Shown: positions 25,221 to 34,061, counted from the stretch's first letter. The stretch is DNA of 38,594 nt from Gemmatimonadaceae bacterium (GCA_025927495.1 JAICLH010000006.1:1-38594); one strand, 5' to 3'. The notes: a model not told the origin generated them from the letters alone. Program-made: numbers and translations.

Positions 25221-25700
25221 TTAGGCGGCGAGCGTCGCGCCGCAGGCCGGACAATAGCGGGCGCCGGGCTCGGTGACGCTCGCCCCGCACCGCGCGCACG
25301 CGCCGGCCAGGAAGCGCCCGCACGTCGAGCAGTAGAGCGCGTCCGCCTCGGGACGCGGGCCGCACGTCGCGCACGACCGCCGCGGCGCCCGATACGCCAG
25401 GATCATCGCCTCGACGTCCGCATCGCTCACGCTCGACGGCGCGGCGTCCCGCGCCCGGAGCGCCGCGAGCGCGTCCCGCGTGTACTCGGCTTTCAGCGTC
25501 GCGTAGTCGGAGTCGGAGAGCTTTCCCGTTTCGCGATCGAACTCGACCTCGCGCAGTGCCGCGATCGCATCCACCGGTGCATCGGGCGCCGACTGCCGCG
25601 GCACCGTGACGTCCGGCGTGCGCGGCGCGACGAACAACGGGACGAGCACGAATGCCAGCGCCGCGAGCGCCAGCACCGTTCCGAGCACGAGAGCGATCAT
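25221..25700 (-). CDS. CcmI-like protein with C-terminal zinc ribbons
   Basis: A 159-residue protein. A membrane helix (residues 1-25) is followed by EVEFDRETGKLSDSDYATLKAEY, which resembles the start of CcmI/CycH cytochrome c biogenesis proteins. Instead of the usual TPR domain, it ends with two short zinc-ribbon-like units (CATCGPRP with CSTCG; CARCG with CPACG). CcmI normally presents apocytochrome c to CcmH/CcmF. The start overlaps the ccmH stop (ATGA). The stop TAA is part of a GTTAGGC heptamer. Function is assigned from operon position and the N-terminal motif; the zinc-ribbon part is of unknown use. Confidence 0.72.
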   Translation of the reverse strand: MIALVLGTVLALAALAFVLVPLFVAPRTPDVTVPRQSAPDAPVDAIAALREVEFDRETGKLSDSDYATLKAEYTRDALAALRARDAAPSSVSDADVEAMILAYRAPRRSCATCGPRPEADALYCSTCGRFLAGACARCGASVTEPGARYCPACGATLAA

Positions 25701-26296
25701 GCGTCGTCGCGGCGCACCAGGTGGTCGAGCCGCTCGAGCTCGTCGGAGGTCGCGTGCACGGGCAGCGTGGCAACCGGTTCCGGTTCGGTCGCCGGCGGGG
25801 CATGCCGCCACCGGCGCAGCAGCGCGATCACGAGCGCCGTGCCACCGCCTAACGCGACGAACGGCATGAACCAGCCGGCGAGGTTGAAGCCGCGCTTCTC
25901 GGGCTCCATGAGCACGCGCTCGCCGTAGACGTTCACGAACGCGCCGATGATCTCCTGGCCCGAATAGCCGCCTTCCACCAGCGCCATCACATCGTGGTGC
26001 ATCGGCGGGGAAACCTGGCAGCTGAAGTCCGTGGTGCGGCACGTGAACACATCCAGATTGCAGCCGCACTGGCAATGGATCTGGTGCTCCAGCGCGTCCC
26101 GCTGGGTATTGCTCATCGACGGCCCGGTGCCGCGCGACGGCAGCCGCACGGGACGGTAGCGCGCTTCGTCCATCGGCACGTTCGCCGTGCCCGTGTTCAT
26201 CCCCTGCATGGCCTGCTGGGCCGGCAGCACGCGCGCGAGCGATGCGGTCGCGACGCTTGCGCCTAACGTCGCCAGAAATTGGCGTCGCGTCGGCAT
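25697..26296 (-). CDS. ccmH: CcmH-like cytochrome c maturation protein, Cys-rich variant
   Basis: A 199-residue protein with a Tat-like N-terminus (TRRQFLATLG), a periplasmic part and one C-terminal membrane helix (around 145-165), then a cytoplasmic tail. The family core is visible: HQIHCQCGCNLDVFTC, SPPMHHDVM, GYSGQEIIGAFVNVYGERVLMEP and GFNLAGWFMPF. In classic CcmH the redox pair is LRCxxC. Here the site is CxCGC followed by two further cysteines (FTC, FSC), a variant form. It would keep apocytochrome c cysteines reduced for haem attachment. The start overlaps the ccmF stop by 1 nt and the stop overlaps the CcmI-like gene by 4 nt. Confidence 0.85.
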   Translation of the reverse strand: MPTRRQFLATLGASVATASLARVLPAQQAMQGMNTGTANVPMDEARYRPVRLPSRGTGPSMSNTQRDALEHQIHCQCGCNLDVFTCRTTDFSCQVSPPMHHDVMALVEGGYSGQEIIGAFVNVYGERVLMEPEKRGFNLAGWFMPFVALGGGTALVIALLRRWRHAPPATEPEPVATLPVHATSDELERLDHLVRRDDA

Positions 26297-28332
26297 CAGC
26301 CCACCGCCTCGGTACCGGCGTCCACGAGCCCCGGAGCGAGCGGCGCCATGTACCCCGCCTGCGCGCGGCGGCGCTCGGCCTGCGGCCACATGACGATGAG
26401 TCCGCCTAACGCCATGATCATCCCGCCGTACCACACCCACCACACGAGCGGGTTGAACGTGATGCGCATCTCGGCCGTGTCCTCACCGATCACGCCGGCG
26501 AGCACCGTATACACGTCCTCGTGCGGCTTGTCGAGAATACCCACCTCGGTGGCCGGCTCGAAGGTCGGGTTGCCCTGGCTGTCCAAGTACTGGCGCTTCT
26601 CGCTCTTGATCATGCCGACGAACTTCCCGTTGCGACGCGCCTCGAGCAGCACCGCCGTCGTGTGGCGATTGAGCTCATCGTAGTCGGATACGCCCTGGCT
26701 CACGAACGTCCAGTGATCGCCGAAGCCGTCGACCGCCGAGAACGTTTGGCCGGCGCGCAACGTCACGTCGAATTCCTTCTTGAACGCCAGGCCGGCAAAC
26801 GCGGCGAACAACACCACGACGCCCACGTGCACGATGTATCCGCCGTATCGCCTGCGGTTGCGTGCGACGAGACGAAACAGCGCCACGGGATACGGTTCGC
26901 CGTACATCCGGTGCCGCGCCGACGCGCCCTTCTGAAACTCCTGCGCAATCGTGCCGAGCACGAATCCGCCCAGCGCATAGGCCATCACCGAGTAGTACGC
27001 GCGCATCCCGAACGCCAGGAGCGCCACGCCCACGAGCACGCCGCAGACGACCGGCCCGGTGAACTGCCGGCGCAGATTCCTAACGGAAGCCCGCCGCCAC
27101 GCGATGAGCGGACCGATGCCGGTGAGCGCAAGCAAGCCGAGGCCGAGTGGGATGTTCACCTGATTGAAGAACGGCGGACCCACCGTGATTTTCGTGCCGC
27201 GCACGGCTTCGCTCAGGATCGGGAACAGCGTGCCCCACAAGATCGAGAACGCAATCCCGCACAACAACAGATTGTTGAACAGGAACGTCGCTTCGCGGCT
27301 CACCATACTCTCCAGCTCCGCCCTGGAGCGGAGATCGGACAGCCGCGTCGTCACGAGATACGCCGTGACAGCGATCGCGATGACCAGGAAGCCGAGGAAC
27401 CAGTAGCCCACCGACGATTGCGAGAACGCGTGCACGCTCGAAATCACCCCGCTCCGCGTGATGAACGTCCCCAGGATCGAGAGCAGGAACGCCGACACGA
27501 CGAGCGTCACGTTCCACTTGCGGAGCATCCCGCGCTTTTCCTGCACCATGATGGAGTGCAGGAACGCCGTGTTGATGAGCCACGGCAGGAACGACGCATT
27601 CTCCACGGGATCCCACGCCCAGTATCCGCCCCACCCCAACTCGACGTACGCCCACCACATGCCGAGCACGATCCCGACGGTGTTGAAGAACCACGACAGC
27701 AGCACCCACCGCCTAACGGAACTGAGCCATTCGGCGTCCAGCCGGCGCGTGATGAGCGCCGCGACGGCGAACGCGAACGGGATCGCCGTGGCGATGTAGC
27801 CCAGGTACAGGTTGGGCGGATGCGCCGCCATTCCGGGGTTCTGCAGCTGCGGGTTGAGCCCGCGGCCGTCCGGCGGGATCCAGTCGAGACGCGCGTACGG
27901 ATTGGCGCCGAAACACAGCACGAGAATGAAGAACAGCGCGATCGCCGAGAGCGTGGGCACCACCCACGGCATCAGCTCGCGATTGCTCTTCCGTCCCGTA
28001 TAGACGGCGATGGTCGCATAAATCGAGAGGATGAGCGCCCAGAAAAGCAGCGACCCTTCTTGTCCGGCCCAGAACGCCGTGAATTTGTAGACGCTCGGCA
28101 GATTCGCGCTCGTGTACGACGCGACGAAGCGGAATGAGAAATCGGACGTGAGCAGTGCCGTCCATAATCCGATGGACGCGAGCACCACGAACGCGCACAT
28201 CGCGAACAACGCGCGGCGCGCGCTCGCTATCAGCTCCGTCCGGTGTGTGTAGGCGCCAGCGAACCCCGCCGTCGTTCCCCAGGCCGCCATGAGGAGCGCG
28301 ACCCACAGCGACAACTCACCAATGAGGATCAC
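26296..28332 (-). CDS. ccmF: CcmF, haem lyase component of cytochrome c maturation
   Basis: A 678-residue multi-pass membrane protein that joins haem to apocytochrome c in System I. The WWD haem-handling domain is at 225-250 (GMWWAYVELGWGGYWAWDPVEN). HPPNLYLGY (171-179), AFWAGQEGSLLFW (86-98) and SVHAFSQS supply conserved residues and candidate haem-ligand histidines. The C-terminal part has a periplasmic beta domain (GFGDHWTFVSQ) and a final helix. The start is GTG 28332, overlapping the ccmE stop as GTGA; the longer frame adds an Arg-rich shadow. A 538-codon open frame on the other strand is a shadow. Confidence 0.95.
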   Translation of the reverse strand: MILIGELSLWVALLMAAWGTTAGFAGAYTHRTELIASARRALFAMCAFVVLASIGLWTALLTSDFSFRFVASYTSANLPSVYKFTAFWAGQEGSLLFWALILSIYATIAVYTGRKSNRELMPWVVPTLSAIALFFILVLCFGANPYARLDWIPPDGRGLNPQLQNPGMAAHPPNLYLGYIATAIPFAFAVAALITRRLDAEWLSSVRRWVLLSWFFNTVGIVLGMWWAYVELGWGGYWAWDPVENASFLPWLINTAFLHSIMVQEKRGMLRKWNVTLVVSAFLLSILGTFITRSGVISSVHAFSQSSVGYWFLGFLVIAIAVTAYLVTTRLSDLRSRAELESMVSREATFLFNNLLLCGIAFSILWGTLFPILSEAVRGTKITVGPPFFNQVNIPLGLGLLALTGIGPLIAWRRASVRNLRRQFTGPVVCGVLVGVALLAFGMRAYYSVMAYALGGFVLGTIAQEFQKGASARHRMYGEPYPVALFRLVARNRRRYGGYIVHVGVVVLFAAFAGLAFKKEFDVTLRAGQTFSAVDGFGDHWTFVSQGVSDYDELNRHTTAVLLEARRNGKFVGMIKSEKRQYLDSQGNPTFEPATEVGILDKPHEDVYTVLAGVIGEDTAEMRITFNPLVWWVWYGGMIMALGGLIVMWPQAERRRAQAGYMAPLAPGLVDAGTEAVG

Positions 28333-28790
28333 GTGCGCGCCGCGGCAGCCGTGCCCGCGCGATAGCCGGGCGTGGCGCGGTACTTCTCCGGCGCGTTCTC
28401 GTATCGCGACGCGCATTTCGCGAGCACGGTCGTCGCGCGGAAGGTTCCGTCCTGTGCGAGGCGTCCGTCCATGACGACGTCCACACTGTCGGTGAACGTG
28501 TCGGGCGCGATGCCGTGAAAGCTCACGGGATACGTCTTGTCGCCATCGGTGACGCTGAACGTCATGTCGCGTCCACCGGGCGCGCGCACCACCGATCCCG
28601 GCACGACCCGCGCGCCGACTTTTATGCCCGTTCCGTAGAATGACGGATCGTGCGCGACTCGCGAGGCGAGCTCGGTCGGCGTGAGATAGTAGGTGCCGGT
28701 CTGGGCGATCGCACTCGCCATCAGATAGCCGGCCACGGCGAGCACCAGCGCTCCGCCTAACAGAAACTTCGTACGCGGTTTCAACGACAT
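28329..28790 (-). CDS. ccmE: CcmE haem chaperone, CxxxY type
   Basis: A 153-residue periplasmic haem chaperone anchored by an N-terminal helix (about 8-28), with an OB-fold core (YYLTPTEL, GARVVPGSV, FSVTDGDKTYPVSFHG). In Escherichia coli the haem is bound through a histidine in HxxxY. Here the site reads LAKCASRYE, so C126 and Y130 give the CxxxY form described for archaea and Desulfovibrio (System I*). Its presence with a CcmH-like gene is notable. AAAGG lies just before the ATG. The gene is 34 bp after a small hypothetical gene and overlaps ccmF by 4 nt. Confidence 0.93.
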   Translation of the reverse strand: MSLKPRTKFLLGGALVLAVAGYLMASAIAQTGTYYLTPTELASRVAHDPSFYGTGIKVGARVVPGSVVRAPGGRDMTFSVTDGDKTYPVSFHGIAPDTFTDSVDVVMDGRLAQDGTFRATTVLAKCASRYENAPEKYRATPGYRAGTAAAART

Positions 28791-28824
28791 ACCTTTCGCT
28801 TCCTCAAGTACCGACGCCCGCGTG

Positions 28825-29055
28825 CTATGGGGCGACTCGCAATCGTGCGGCTTCGGACCGCACGCGCGCCATGATCATCTCGAGCTCCGCCTCCGCCTGC
28901 GCCCGTTCCTCGACACTCCAGGCCGCGGTCCGCCGGCTCAGGTCCCGCACCTGCTGCAACATTTCGTTGACGAGCGACCGCAACGCGACGTTCGTTCGAC
29001 GCTCCGCGGTCGGCTGCGTCGGTACTGTGGTCGGCTTGCTCGCGGTATCGCTCAT
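28825..29055 (-). CDS. Small helical protein at the head of the ccm operon, unidentified
   Basis: A 76-residue protein: a Thr/Pro-rich start (MSDTASKPTTVPTQP) followed by one long charged amphipathic helix (LRSLVNEMLQQVRDLSRRT, then AEAELEMIMARVRSEAARL) that could form a coiled coil. No signal peptide or membrane segment. ATG 29055 is preceded by GGAG with 8-nt spacing, better than the ATG 8 codons upstream. It lies 34 bp before ccmE on the same strand and is likely co-transcribed. I recognise no family. Confidence 0.65.
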   Translation of the reverse strand: MSDTASKPTTVPTQPTAERRTNVALRSLVNEMLQQVRDLSRRTAAWSVEERAQAEAELEMIMARVRSEAARLRVAP

Positions 29056-29110
29056 ATCGACAGCTCCGGGCTGTAGCAAACGTCGGTCCCCCGTCGGACG
29101 CGACCCTCTG

Positions 29111-29139
29111 AATATATCGAGTGCGGACGGAGCAATGTG
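29111..29139 (-). promoter_or_regulatory. Weak candidate promoter of the ccm operon
   Basis: On the minus strand a TATATT -10-like box (29111-29116) stands out in the 97-bp gap before the small ccm-operon gene. The -35 position at 17 bp (29134-29139, CACATT) is poor. Transcription would start about 50 nt before the gene. Confidence 0.3.
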
Positions 29140-29152
29140 ACACTCATAGTTT

Positions 29153-29464
29153 CTACTGGGCGTGCGTCAGAAACGCCGCGCCCACAGCCGTTCCGGCGAC
29201 GTCCCACGTGAGGTCGCGCGCCGAAAATCCTTCCTGGGTCCGGGAATCGTGGAGTTCCTTGGCGAGCCCGACGCTCACCGCAATTCCTGCCGCGCTCACG
29301 AGCGCATCGTGGCGGTCCACCCGGGTCGCGCGGAGGGCACTGTAGCTCGCGCTTTCGATGAACGCGGACATGAAGAAGTGCTTGAGCTTGTCTGGGGCGA
29401 GCCACCTGTCGCCGCCCTGGTGGCCGCCGATCGACAAGGAGAGCGCGAGGACGAGGGTGCGCAT
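29153..29464 (-). CDS. YfiM-like (DUF2279-type) small exported protein
   Basis: A 103-residue protein with a short hydrophobic start (MRTLVLALSLSIGG). Its core is DKLKHFFMSAF, then ASYSALR, then GLAKELHDSRTQEGFSARDLTWDVAGTAVG. These are the conserved blocks of the YfiM/DUF2279 group, small envelope proteins of unknown function. No lipobox cysteine is seen. The start overlaps the glpK stop by 1 nt, so it is the last gene of the mtnA-glpK operon. The stop is TAG at 29153. Confidence 0.75.
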   Translation of the reverse strand: MRTLVLALSLSIGGHQGGDRWLAPDKLKHFFMSAFIESASYSALRATRVDRHDALVSAAGIAVSVGLAKELHDSRTQEGFSARDLTWDVAGTAVGAAFLTHAQ

Positions 29465-30939
29465 CAGGCTGTGTCCCGTGACCAGGCGAGCGCGGCCCGG
29501 ACGGCGCGCGCCCAACTACGGGCGCCGTCGCCGGCCGCGCGGGCGCCCGATCCGGGCTCGAAGCGACGGTACTGGCGCGTCGCCAGAAATCCGGCGGCGT
29601 TCGGCCACACGCCCGTGGCCACGCCGGCCAATCCGGCGGCGCCTAACGCAGTGGTCTCGATCACGTCGGGTCGCTCCACAGGCACGCCGAGCACGTCGGC
29701 CTGGAACTGCATGAGCCAGCCGTTCTCGGTCGCGCCGCCATCCACGCGCAGCCGCTCGAACGATGCGCCGCTCCGCTCGCGCATGAGCGCCAGCACGTCG
29801 GCCGTCGAATACGCCATCGCCTCGAGCGCCGCACGCACCAGGTGCGCACGCGTCGTGCCGCGCGTGAGACCCACAATGGTTCCGCGCGCCCCTGGCTCCC
29901 AATACGGCGCGCCCAGTCCGACGAGCGCGGGAACGAAGTACACGCCGCCCGTCGAATCGACGGACGCCGCGAGCCGCTCGCTGTCGGCCGCGCGCTCGAT
30001 GATGCCTAACCCATCGCGCAGCCACTGCACCGCCGCTCCGGCGATGAAGATGGCGCCCTCGAGCGCGTACGCGGCCGCGCCGGTTTCGTCGCACGCCACC
30101 GTGGCCAGCAGGCCGCCCCCGGCCGGCGCACGCGTTCGACCAGTGTTGAGCAGCAGGAACGCGCCCGTGCCGTACGTGTTCTTCCCGTCTCCCGGCCGCC
30201 AACACCCTTGGCCGTACAGCGCCGCCTGCTGATCGCCGGCCACGCCATGAATCGGAATTTCCGCGCCGAAATGCCCCGCTCCCGCCGTGCCGAACGAGGC
30301 GCTCGACGCTCTGACCTCGGGAAGAATGCCACGCGGCACTCCGAACACGCGGCACAGATCGTCGCTCCAGTCGAGCGCGCCGATGTCGAACAACATCGTG
30401 CGCGATGCGTTCGTCGGGTCCGTCGCGTGGACCAGCCCGCCGGTGAGGTTCCAGATCAGCCACGTGTCCACCGTGCCGGCAAGCAGCTCGCCGCGCTCGG
30501 CGCGCTTGGCAATGGTGTCGTGCGACAACAACCACTCGAGCTTGGTCGCTGAAAAGTACGGATCGACGACGAGTCCGGTTCGCGCGGCGATCGCATCCGA
30601 TTCGCCCGCGAGCGCGGCGCAGCGCGGCGCGGTGCGACGGTCCTGCCACAGGATCGCGCGGCCCACCGGCTCGCCGGTCGACCGGTCCCACATCACCACG
30701 GTTTCGCGCTGATTGGTGATGCCGATGACGTCGGGCATCACGTTGGCCTGCGCGATGGCGTCGCACGCGGCGGCGCGCGTGCACGCGATGAGGTCGTGGG
30801 CGTCGTGCTCCACCCAACCAGGCTGCGGGAAGTGCTGCGGGATCTCGCGGTATCCCCGGCCAATGATGCGACCCGACGCATCGATGACGAGCGATGTCGA
30901 GCCCGTGGTGCCCTGGTCGATCGCAAGGACGTGCTTCAC
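29464..30939 (-). CDS. glpK: Glycerol kinase
   Basis: A 491-residue FGGY-family kinase that phosphorylates glycerol to glycerol 3-phosphate. The N-terminal phosphate loop AIDQGTTGSTS, ITNQRETVVMWD, ILWQDRRT, TVDTWLIWNLTGG, GVAGDQQAALYGQ, NTYGTGAF, LEGAIFIAGAAVQWLRDGL, GLGAPYW and RVDGGATENGWLMQ (C-terminal FGGY block) all match GlpK. The start is GTG 30939, overlapping the mtnA stop (GTGA). No glpF or glpD is near; pairing with mtnA is by position only. Confidence 0.96.
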   Translation of the reverse strand: MKHVLAIDQGTTGSTSLVIDASGRIIGRGYREIPQHFPQPGWVEHDAHDLIACTRAAACDAIAQANVMPDVIGITNQRETVVMWDRSTGEPVGRAILWQDRRTAPRCAALAGESDAIAARTGLVVDPYFSATKLEWLLSHDTIAKRAERGELLAGTVDTWLIWNLTGGLVHATDPTNASRTMLFDIGALDWSDDLCRVFGVPRGILPEVRASSASFGTAGAGHFGAEIPIHGVAGDQQAALYGQGCWRPGDGKNTYGTGAFLLLNTGRTRAPAGGGLLATVACDETGAAAYALEGAIFIAGAAVQWLRDGLGIIERAADSERLAASVDSTGGVYFVPALVGLGAPYWEPGARGTIVGLTRGTTRAHLVRAALEAMAYSTADVLALMRERSGASFERLRVDGGATENGWLMQFQADVLGVPVERPDVIETTALGAAGLAGVATGVWPNAAGFLATRQYRRFEPGSGARAAGDGARSWARAVRAALAWSRDTA

Positions 30940-31964
30940 GGATCGAATCGATAGGGCGGATGGTGAATGCCGCGGTCGCTCACGATCGCGGTGACGAGCT
31001 CGGCGGGAGTGACGTCGAACGCGGGGTTGTCGACGGGTACATCGTTAGGCACAATCGCGCGTCCGGCAACGCGCGCCACTTCGTCGCGGCCGCGCTGCTC
31101 GATCGGGATCGCGGCGCCGTTCGCGATCGTCACATCGAACGTGGAGGTCGGCGCCGCGACATAAAACGGAATCCCGTGGTGCCGCGACGCGAGCGCGAGC
31201 GCGTATGTGCCGATTTTGTTCGCCACGTCGCCGTTGGCGGCGATGCGATCCGCGCCGACGATCACCAGGTCGACGCGACCGTCGCGCATGGCGCCGGCCG
31301 CCGCACCATCGGTGATCACGCGAACGGGCACGCCGGCGCGTGAGAGCTCCCAGGCCGTCAACCGGGCCCCCTGGAGCAGTGGACGCGTCTCGCACGCCAG
31401 AACCGACACGCGACGTCCGTGCTCGGCGGCCACGTAGACCGGCGCCAGCGCCGTACCAATACCCGTGGTGGCGAGCGCGCCCGCGTTACAGTGCGTGAGC
31501 ACGCGCGCGCCGTCGGCGAGCAACGGCTCGCCTAACTCGCCAATGCGGCGGCACATCGCGATATCGTCCGCGAGCAGCGCGCCGGCCTTGTCGCGCATCG
31601 CCTGCAGCGCATCGGCGGCCGATGCAACGGGCCCTCCCGCTTCGGCCGCCACCGCGTTCACGGCCCACGCCAGGTTCGCCGCTGTCGGCCGCGTGCTCAC
31701 GATGCGCCGCGCATGCACCGCAACTCGTGCGCGGAGCTGATCGAGCGTCTGGTCGCCGTATGCGCCCAAGGACGCGACGAGGCCCAGCGCACCGGCGATG
31801 CCGATGGCCGGCGCGCCGCGCACCGCCATCGACGAGATGGCCGTGCACACGTCGTCCAGCGAACGCAAGTCGCGCTCAATGAACCGCTCGGGCAACGCCG
31901 TCTGATCGATGATGCGGACGGCATGGCAGTCCGGCGCCCAGCGTACGGCCTGGATCGGATTCAC
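30936..31964 (-). CDS. mtnA: S-methyl-5-thioribose-1-phosphate isomerase
   Basis: A 342-residue enzyme of the methionine salvage pathway that isomerises methylthioribose 1-phosphate to methylthioribulose 1-phosphate. Catalytic residues are visible: C159 in THCNAGALATTG and D239 in VGADRIAANGD. Other blocks are SSMAVRGAPAIGIAGALG (near residue 45) and ACETRPLLQGARLTAWEL. GTG 31964 gives the normal family length (about 340-350); the longer open frame upstream is unlikely. It is the first gene of mtnA-glpK-yfiM-like and diverges from the enoyl-CoA hydratase gene across a 133-bp gap (31965-32097) in which I see no clear promoter pair. Confidence 0.95.
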   Translation of the reverse strand: MNPIQAVRWAPDCHAVRIIDQTALPERFIERDLRSLDDVCTAISSMAVRGAPAIGIAGALGLVASLGAYGDQTLDQLRARVAVHARRIVSTRPTAANLAWAVNAVAAEAGGPVASAADALQAMRDKAGALLADDIAMCRRIGELGEPLLADGARVLTHCNAGALATTGIGTALAPVYVAAEHGRRVSVLACETRPLLQGARLTAWELSRAGVPVRVITDGAAAGAMRDGRVDLVIVGADRIAANGDVANKIGTYALALASRHHGIPFYVAAPTSTFDVTIANGAAIPIEQRGRDEVARVAGRAIVPNDVPVDNPAFDVTPAELVTAIVSDRGIHHPPYRFDP

Positions 31965-32097
31965 GGCCGTAAACGTACCCGCCGTGTGGTGGAGGCGGAA
32001 CACGCACCGCTTGGGGCGTCGGCACGGATGCGCATTACATTTCGGGTCGCGCGCCCTGGGCACCCGCCGCCGCCCATTCCTCTCCGCCCCGCCGACC

Positions 32098-32880
32098 ATG
32101 CCCTTCGAGAATCTCGCCTTCGACGTCCACGATCGCGTCGCGACCGTACGCGTCAATCGCCCCGACAAGCTCAATGCGCTCAACGACGAAACCATCGCCG
32201 AGTTGGATCAAGCGATGGCGTTGGTCGAGCGACGCGAAGATGTCGCGGGCGCGCTGATCACCGGCGCGGGCACGAGGGCGTTCGTGGCCGGCGCCGACAT
32301 CGCGGAGCTGTCGCGGCAAGGTCCCACCGATGGACAGGCCCGCGCGCGCGCGGGGCAGGCGGTGTTCTCGCGCATCGAAAGCTGCCCCAAGCCGGTGATC
32401 GCGGCGGTCAACGGCTTTGCGTTAGGCGGCGGCTGCGAGCTGGCGATGGCGTGTCACATCCGCATCGCCGCGGACACGGCCAAACTCGGCCAGCCCGAGC
32501 TCAAGTTGGGCATCACGCCCGGCTACGGCGGCACACAACGGCTGGTCCGGCTGGTCGGCAAAGGACGGGCGCTGCAGCTGCTGCTCACGTGCGAGGTGAT
32601 CGACGCCGCCGAAGCACACCGGATCGGCCTCGTGAACAAGGTCGTCCCGGCCGCGGACCTGCTCGGCGACGCCGAGCGCATGCTGCGGCAGATCATCGCG
32701 TTCGGCCCGCTCGCAGTCGGGCTCTGCATCGAGGCTGTGAACCGCGGCGATGATCTGCCGCTCGACGCCGGGCTCGAACTCGAGGCGTCGTACTTCGGCC
32801 TCCTGTCCGCCACCGCCGACATGCACGAGGGCATGCAGGCGTTCCTCGAGAAGCGCGCCGCACGGTTCACCGGCCGTTAG
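32098..32880 (+). CDS. Enoyl-CoA hydratase/isomerase family protein
   Basis: A 260-residue crotonase-fold enzyme. The oxyanion-hole segments AFVAGADIAEL and NGFALGGGCELAMAC, and the two catalytic glutamates E114 (GGGCELA) and E134 (LGQPELKLG), indicate a true hydratase (crotonase type). It would hydrate trans-2-enoyl-CoA in beta-oxidation or a related pathway. ATG 32098 is the first start with a normal domain beginning. The stop TAG falls inside a GTTAGGC heptamer. The recF start is 2 bp downstream, so the two are probably co-transcribed although unrelated in function. Confidence 0.93.
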   Translation: MPFENLAFDVHDRVATVRVNRPDKLNALNDETIAELDQAMALVERREDVAGALITGAGTRAFVAGADIAELSRQGPTDGQARARAGQAVFSRIESCPKPVIAAVNGFALGGGCELAMACHIRIAADTAKLGQPELKLGITPGYGGTQRLVRLVGKGRALQLLLTCEVIDAAEAHRIGLVNKVVPAADLLGDAERMLRQIIAFGPLAVGLCIEAVNRGDDLPLDAGLELEASYFGLLSATADMHEGMQAFLEKRAARFTGR

Positions 32881-32882
32881 GC

Positions 32883-34061
32883 ATGGTCGTGGCCGACGCG
32901 CGCCCGCAGCCGGCCGACCCAGCGGTCACCGCACCGGAGACGCCGGTGCGAGCGCTGCTCACGCGCCTCGCGATCCGGGACTTCCGCAATCTCGCGCGCG
33001 TCGACATCGCACCGCCGCCCGAGGGCTTTGCGCTCGTGGGCGAGAACGGCCAGGGCAAGACGAACTTGCTCGAGGCGATTCATTATCTCCAGCTGCTGCG
33101 CTCGTTCCGCGGTGCGCGCGACGCGGAGCTCGTCCGCTTCGACACGGCCGGCTTCTACGTCGCCGCGGAGATGGCGAACGCGGGGCACCGCGCGGTTTCC
33201 GTCGGCTTCGAGCGCGCCGGCAAACGCAAACGCGTGCTGGTGGACAGCGACGAGCGGCCGCGCCTCACCGATGCGTTAGGCGCGTTCCCGGCCGTGTTGT
33301 TTTCACCGCGCGACGCGGAGATCGTGGCCGGCGCGCCCGGCGCGCGGCGGCGGTTCCTGGACATGATGCTCGCCCTGAGCTCCCGCCCGTATCTCGCAGC
33401 GCTGCAGCGCTACCGCGCCGCACTCGCCCAACGGAGTGCCGCGATGCGGCGACCGGGCGTCACCGGTGCCCGGCAGGAGGAGAGCGTGGCCGTGTGGGAA
33501 GCGCCGCTGGCGGAACACGGCGCGGTGCTGTGGCGCACTCGCCGCGAGTGGGCGCTCGCCCAACGCGCGCGATACGTCGAGCTCTGCGCCGCCATCGGCG
33601 AGCGTGCGCCGGCCGACCTGTCCTACGCCAGCAGCATCGCCGAGCCGGACGACCCGGAGGCCGCGCTCCGCGACGCGCTCGCGCGCAGCCGTGCCGCCGA
33701 TATTCGCCGCGGCCTCACGCACGCCGGCCCACACCGCGACGACCTGTCCCTCACCCTCGGCGGCCGCGACCTGCGCGCCTTCGGCTCGGCCGGACAGCAG
33801 CGCACCGCCGCGATCGCGTTGCGGCTGCTCGAATCGACCACACGGCGGGCCGCATCGGGCAGCGAGCCGGTGGTCTTGCTCGACGACCCGTTCGCCGAGC
33901 TCGATGCACGGCGCGCGGCCCGTATCCTCGAGCTCCTCGTCGCCCAGGGCAGCAGCCAGATGATGCTGGCCGTGCCGCGCGCCGATGACATTCCGCCGCG
34001 CCTCACGCGCCTGGCGCACTATCAGATCTCGGCCGGTGCCGTGCGGAGCGAGAGCACATGA
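32883..34061 (+). CDS. recF: RecF DNA repair ATPase
   Basis: A 392-residue SMC-like ABC ATPase that helps load RecA at gaps with RecO and RecR. Walker A GENGQGKT (53-60), LFSPRDAEIVAGAP, THAGPHRDD, the ABC signature FGSAGQQRT, and Walker B VVLLDDPFAELD are all intact. The first 20 or so residues before LTRLAIRDFRN are longer than usual, so the start may lie downstream. The stop overlaps dciA by 4 nt (ATGA). dnaA and dnaN, often next to recF, are not in this window. Confidence 0.96.
   Translation: MVVADARPQPADPAVTAPETPVRALLTRLAIRDFRNLARVDIAPPPEGFALVGENGQGKTNLLEAIHYLQLLRSFRGARDAELVRFDTAGFYVAAEMANAGHRAVSVGFERAGKRKRVLVDSDERPRLTDALGAFPAVLFSPRDAEIVAGAPGARRRFLDMMLALSSRPYLAALQRYRAALAQRSAAMRRPGVTGARQEESVAVWEAPLAEHGAVLWRTRREWALAQRARYVELCAAIGERAPADLSYASSIAEPDDPEAALRDALARSRAADIRRGLTHAGPHRDDLSLTLGGRDLRAFGSAGQQRTAAIALRLLESTTRRAASGSEPVVLLDDPFAELDARRAARILELLVAQGSSQMMLAVPRADDIPPRLTRLAHYQISAGAVRSEST

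Noticed and set aside
26521-28137. A 538-codon open frame on the plus strand across ccmF
   Set aside because: It is antisense to a clear ccmF, rich in Arg, Glu and His as expected from GC-rich shadow frames, with no recognisable motif or ribosome-binding site.
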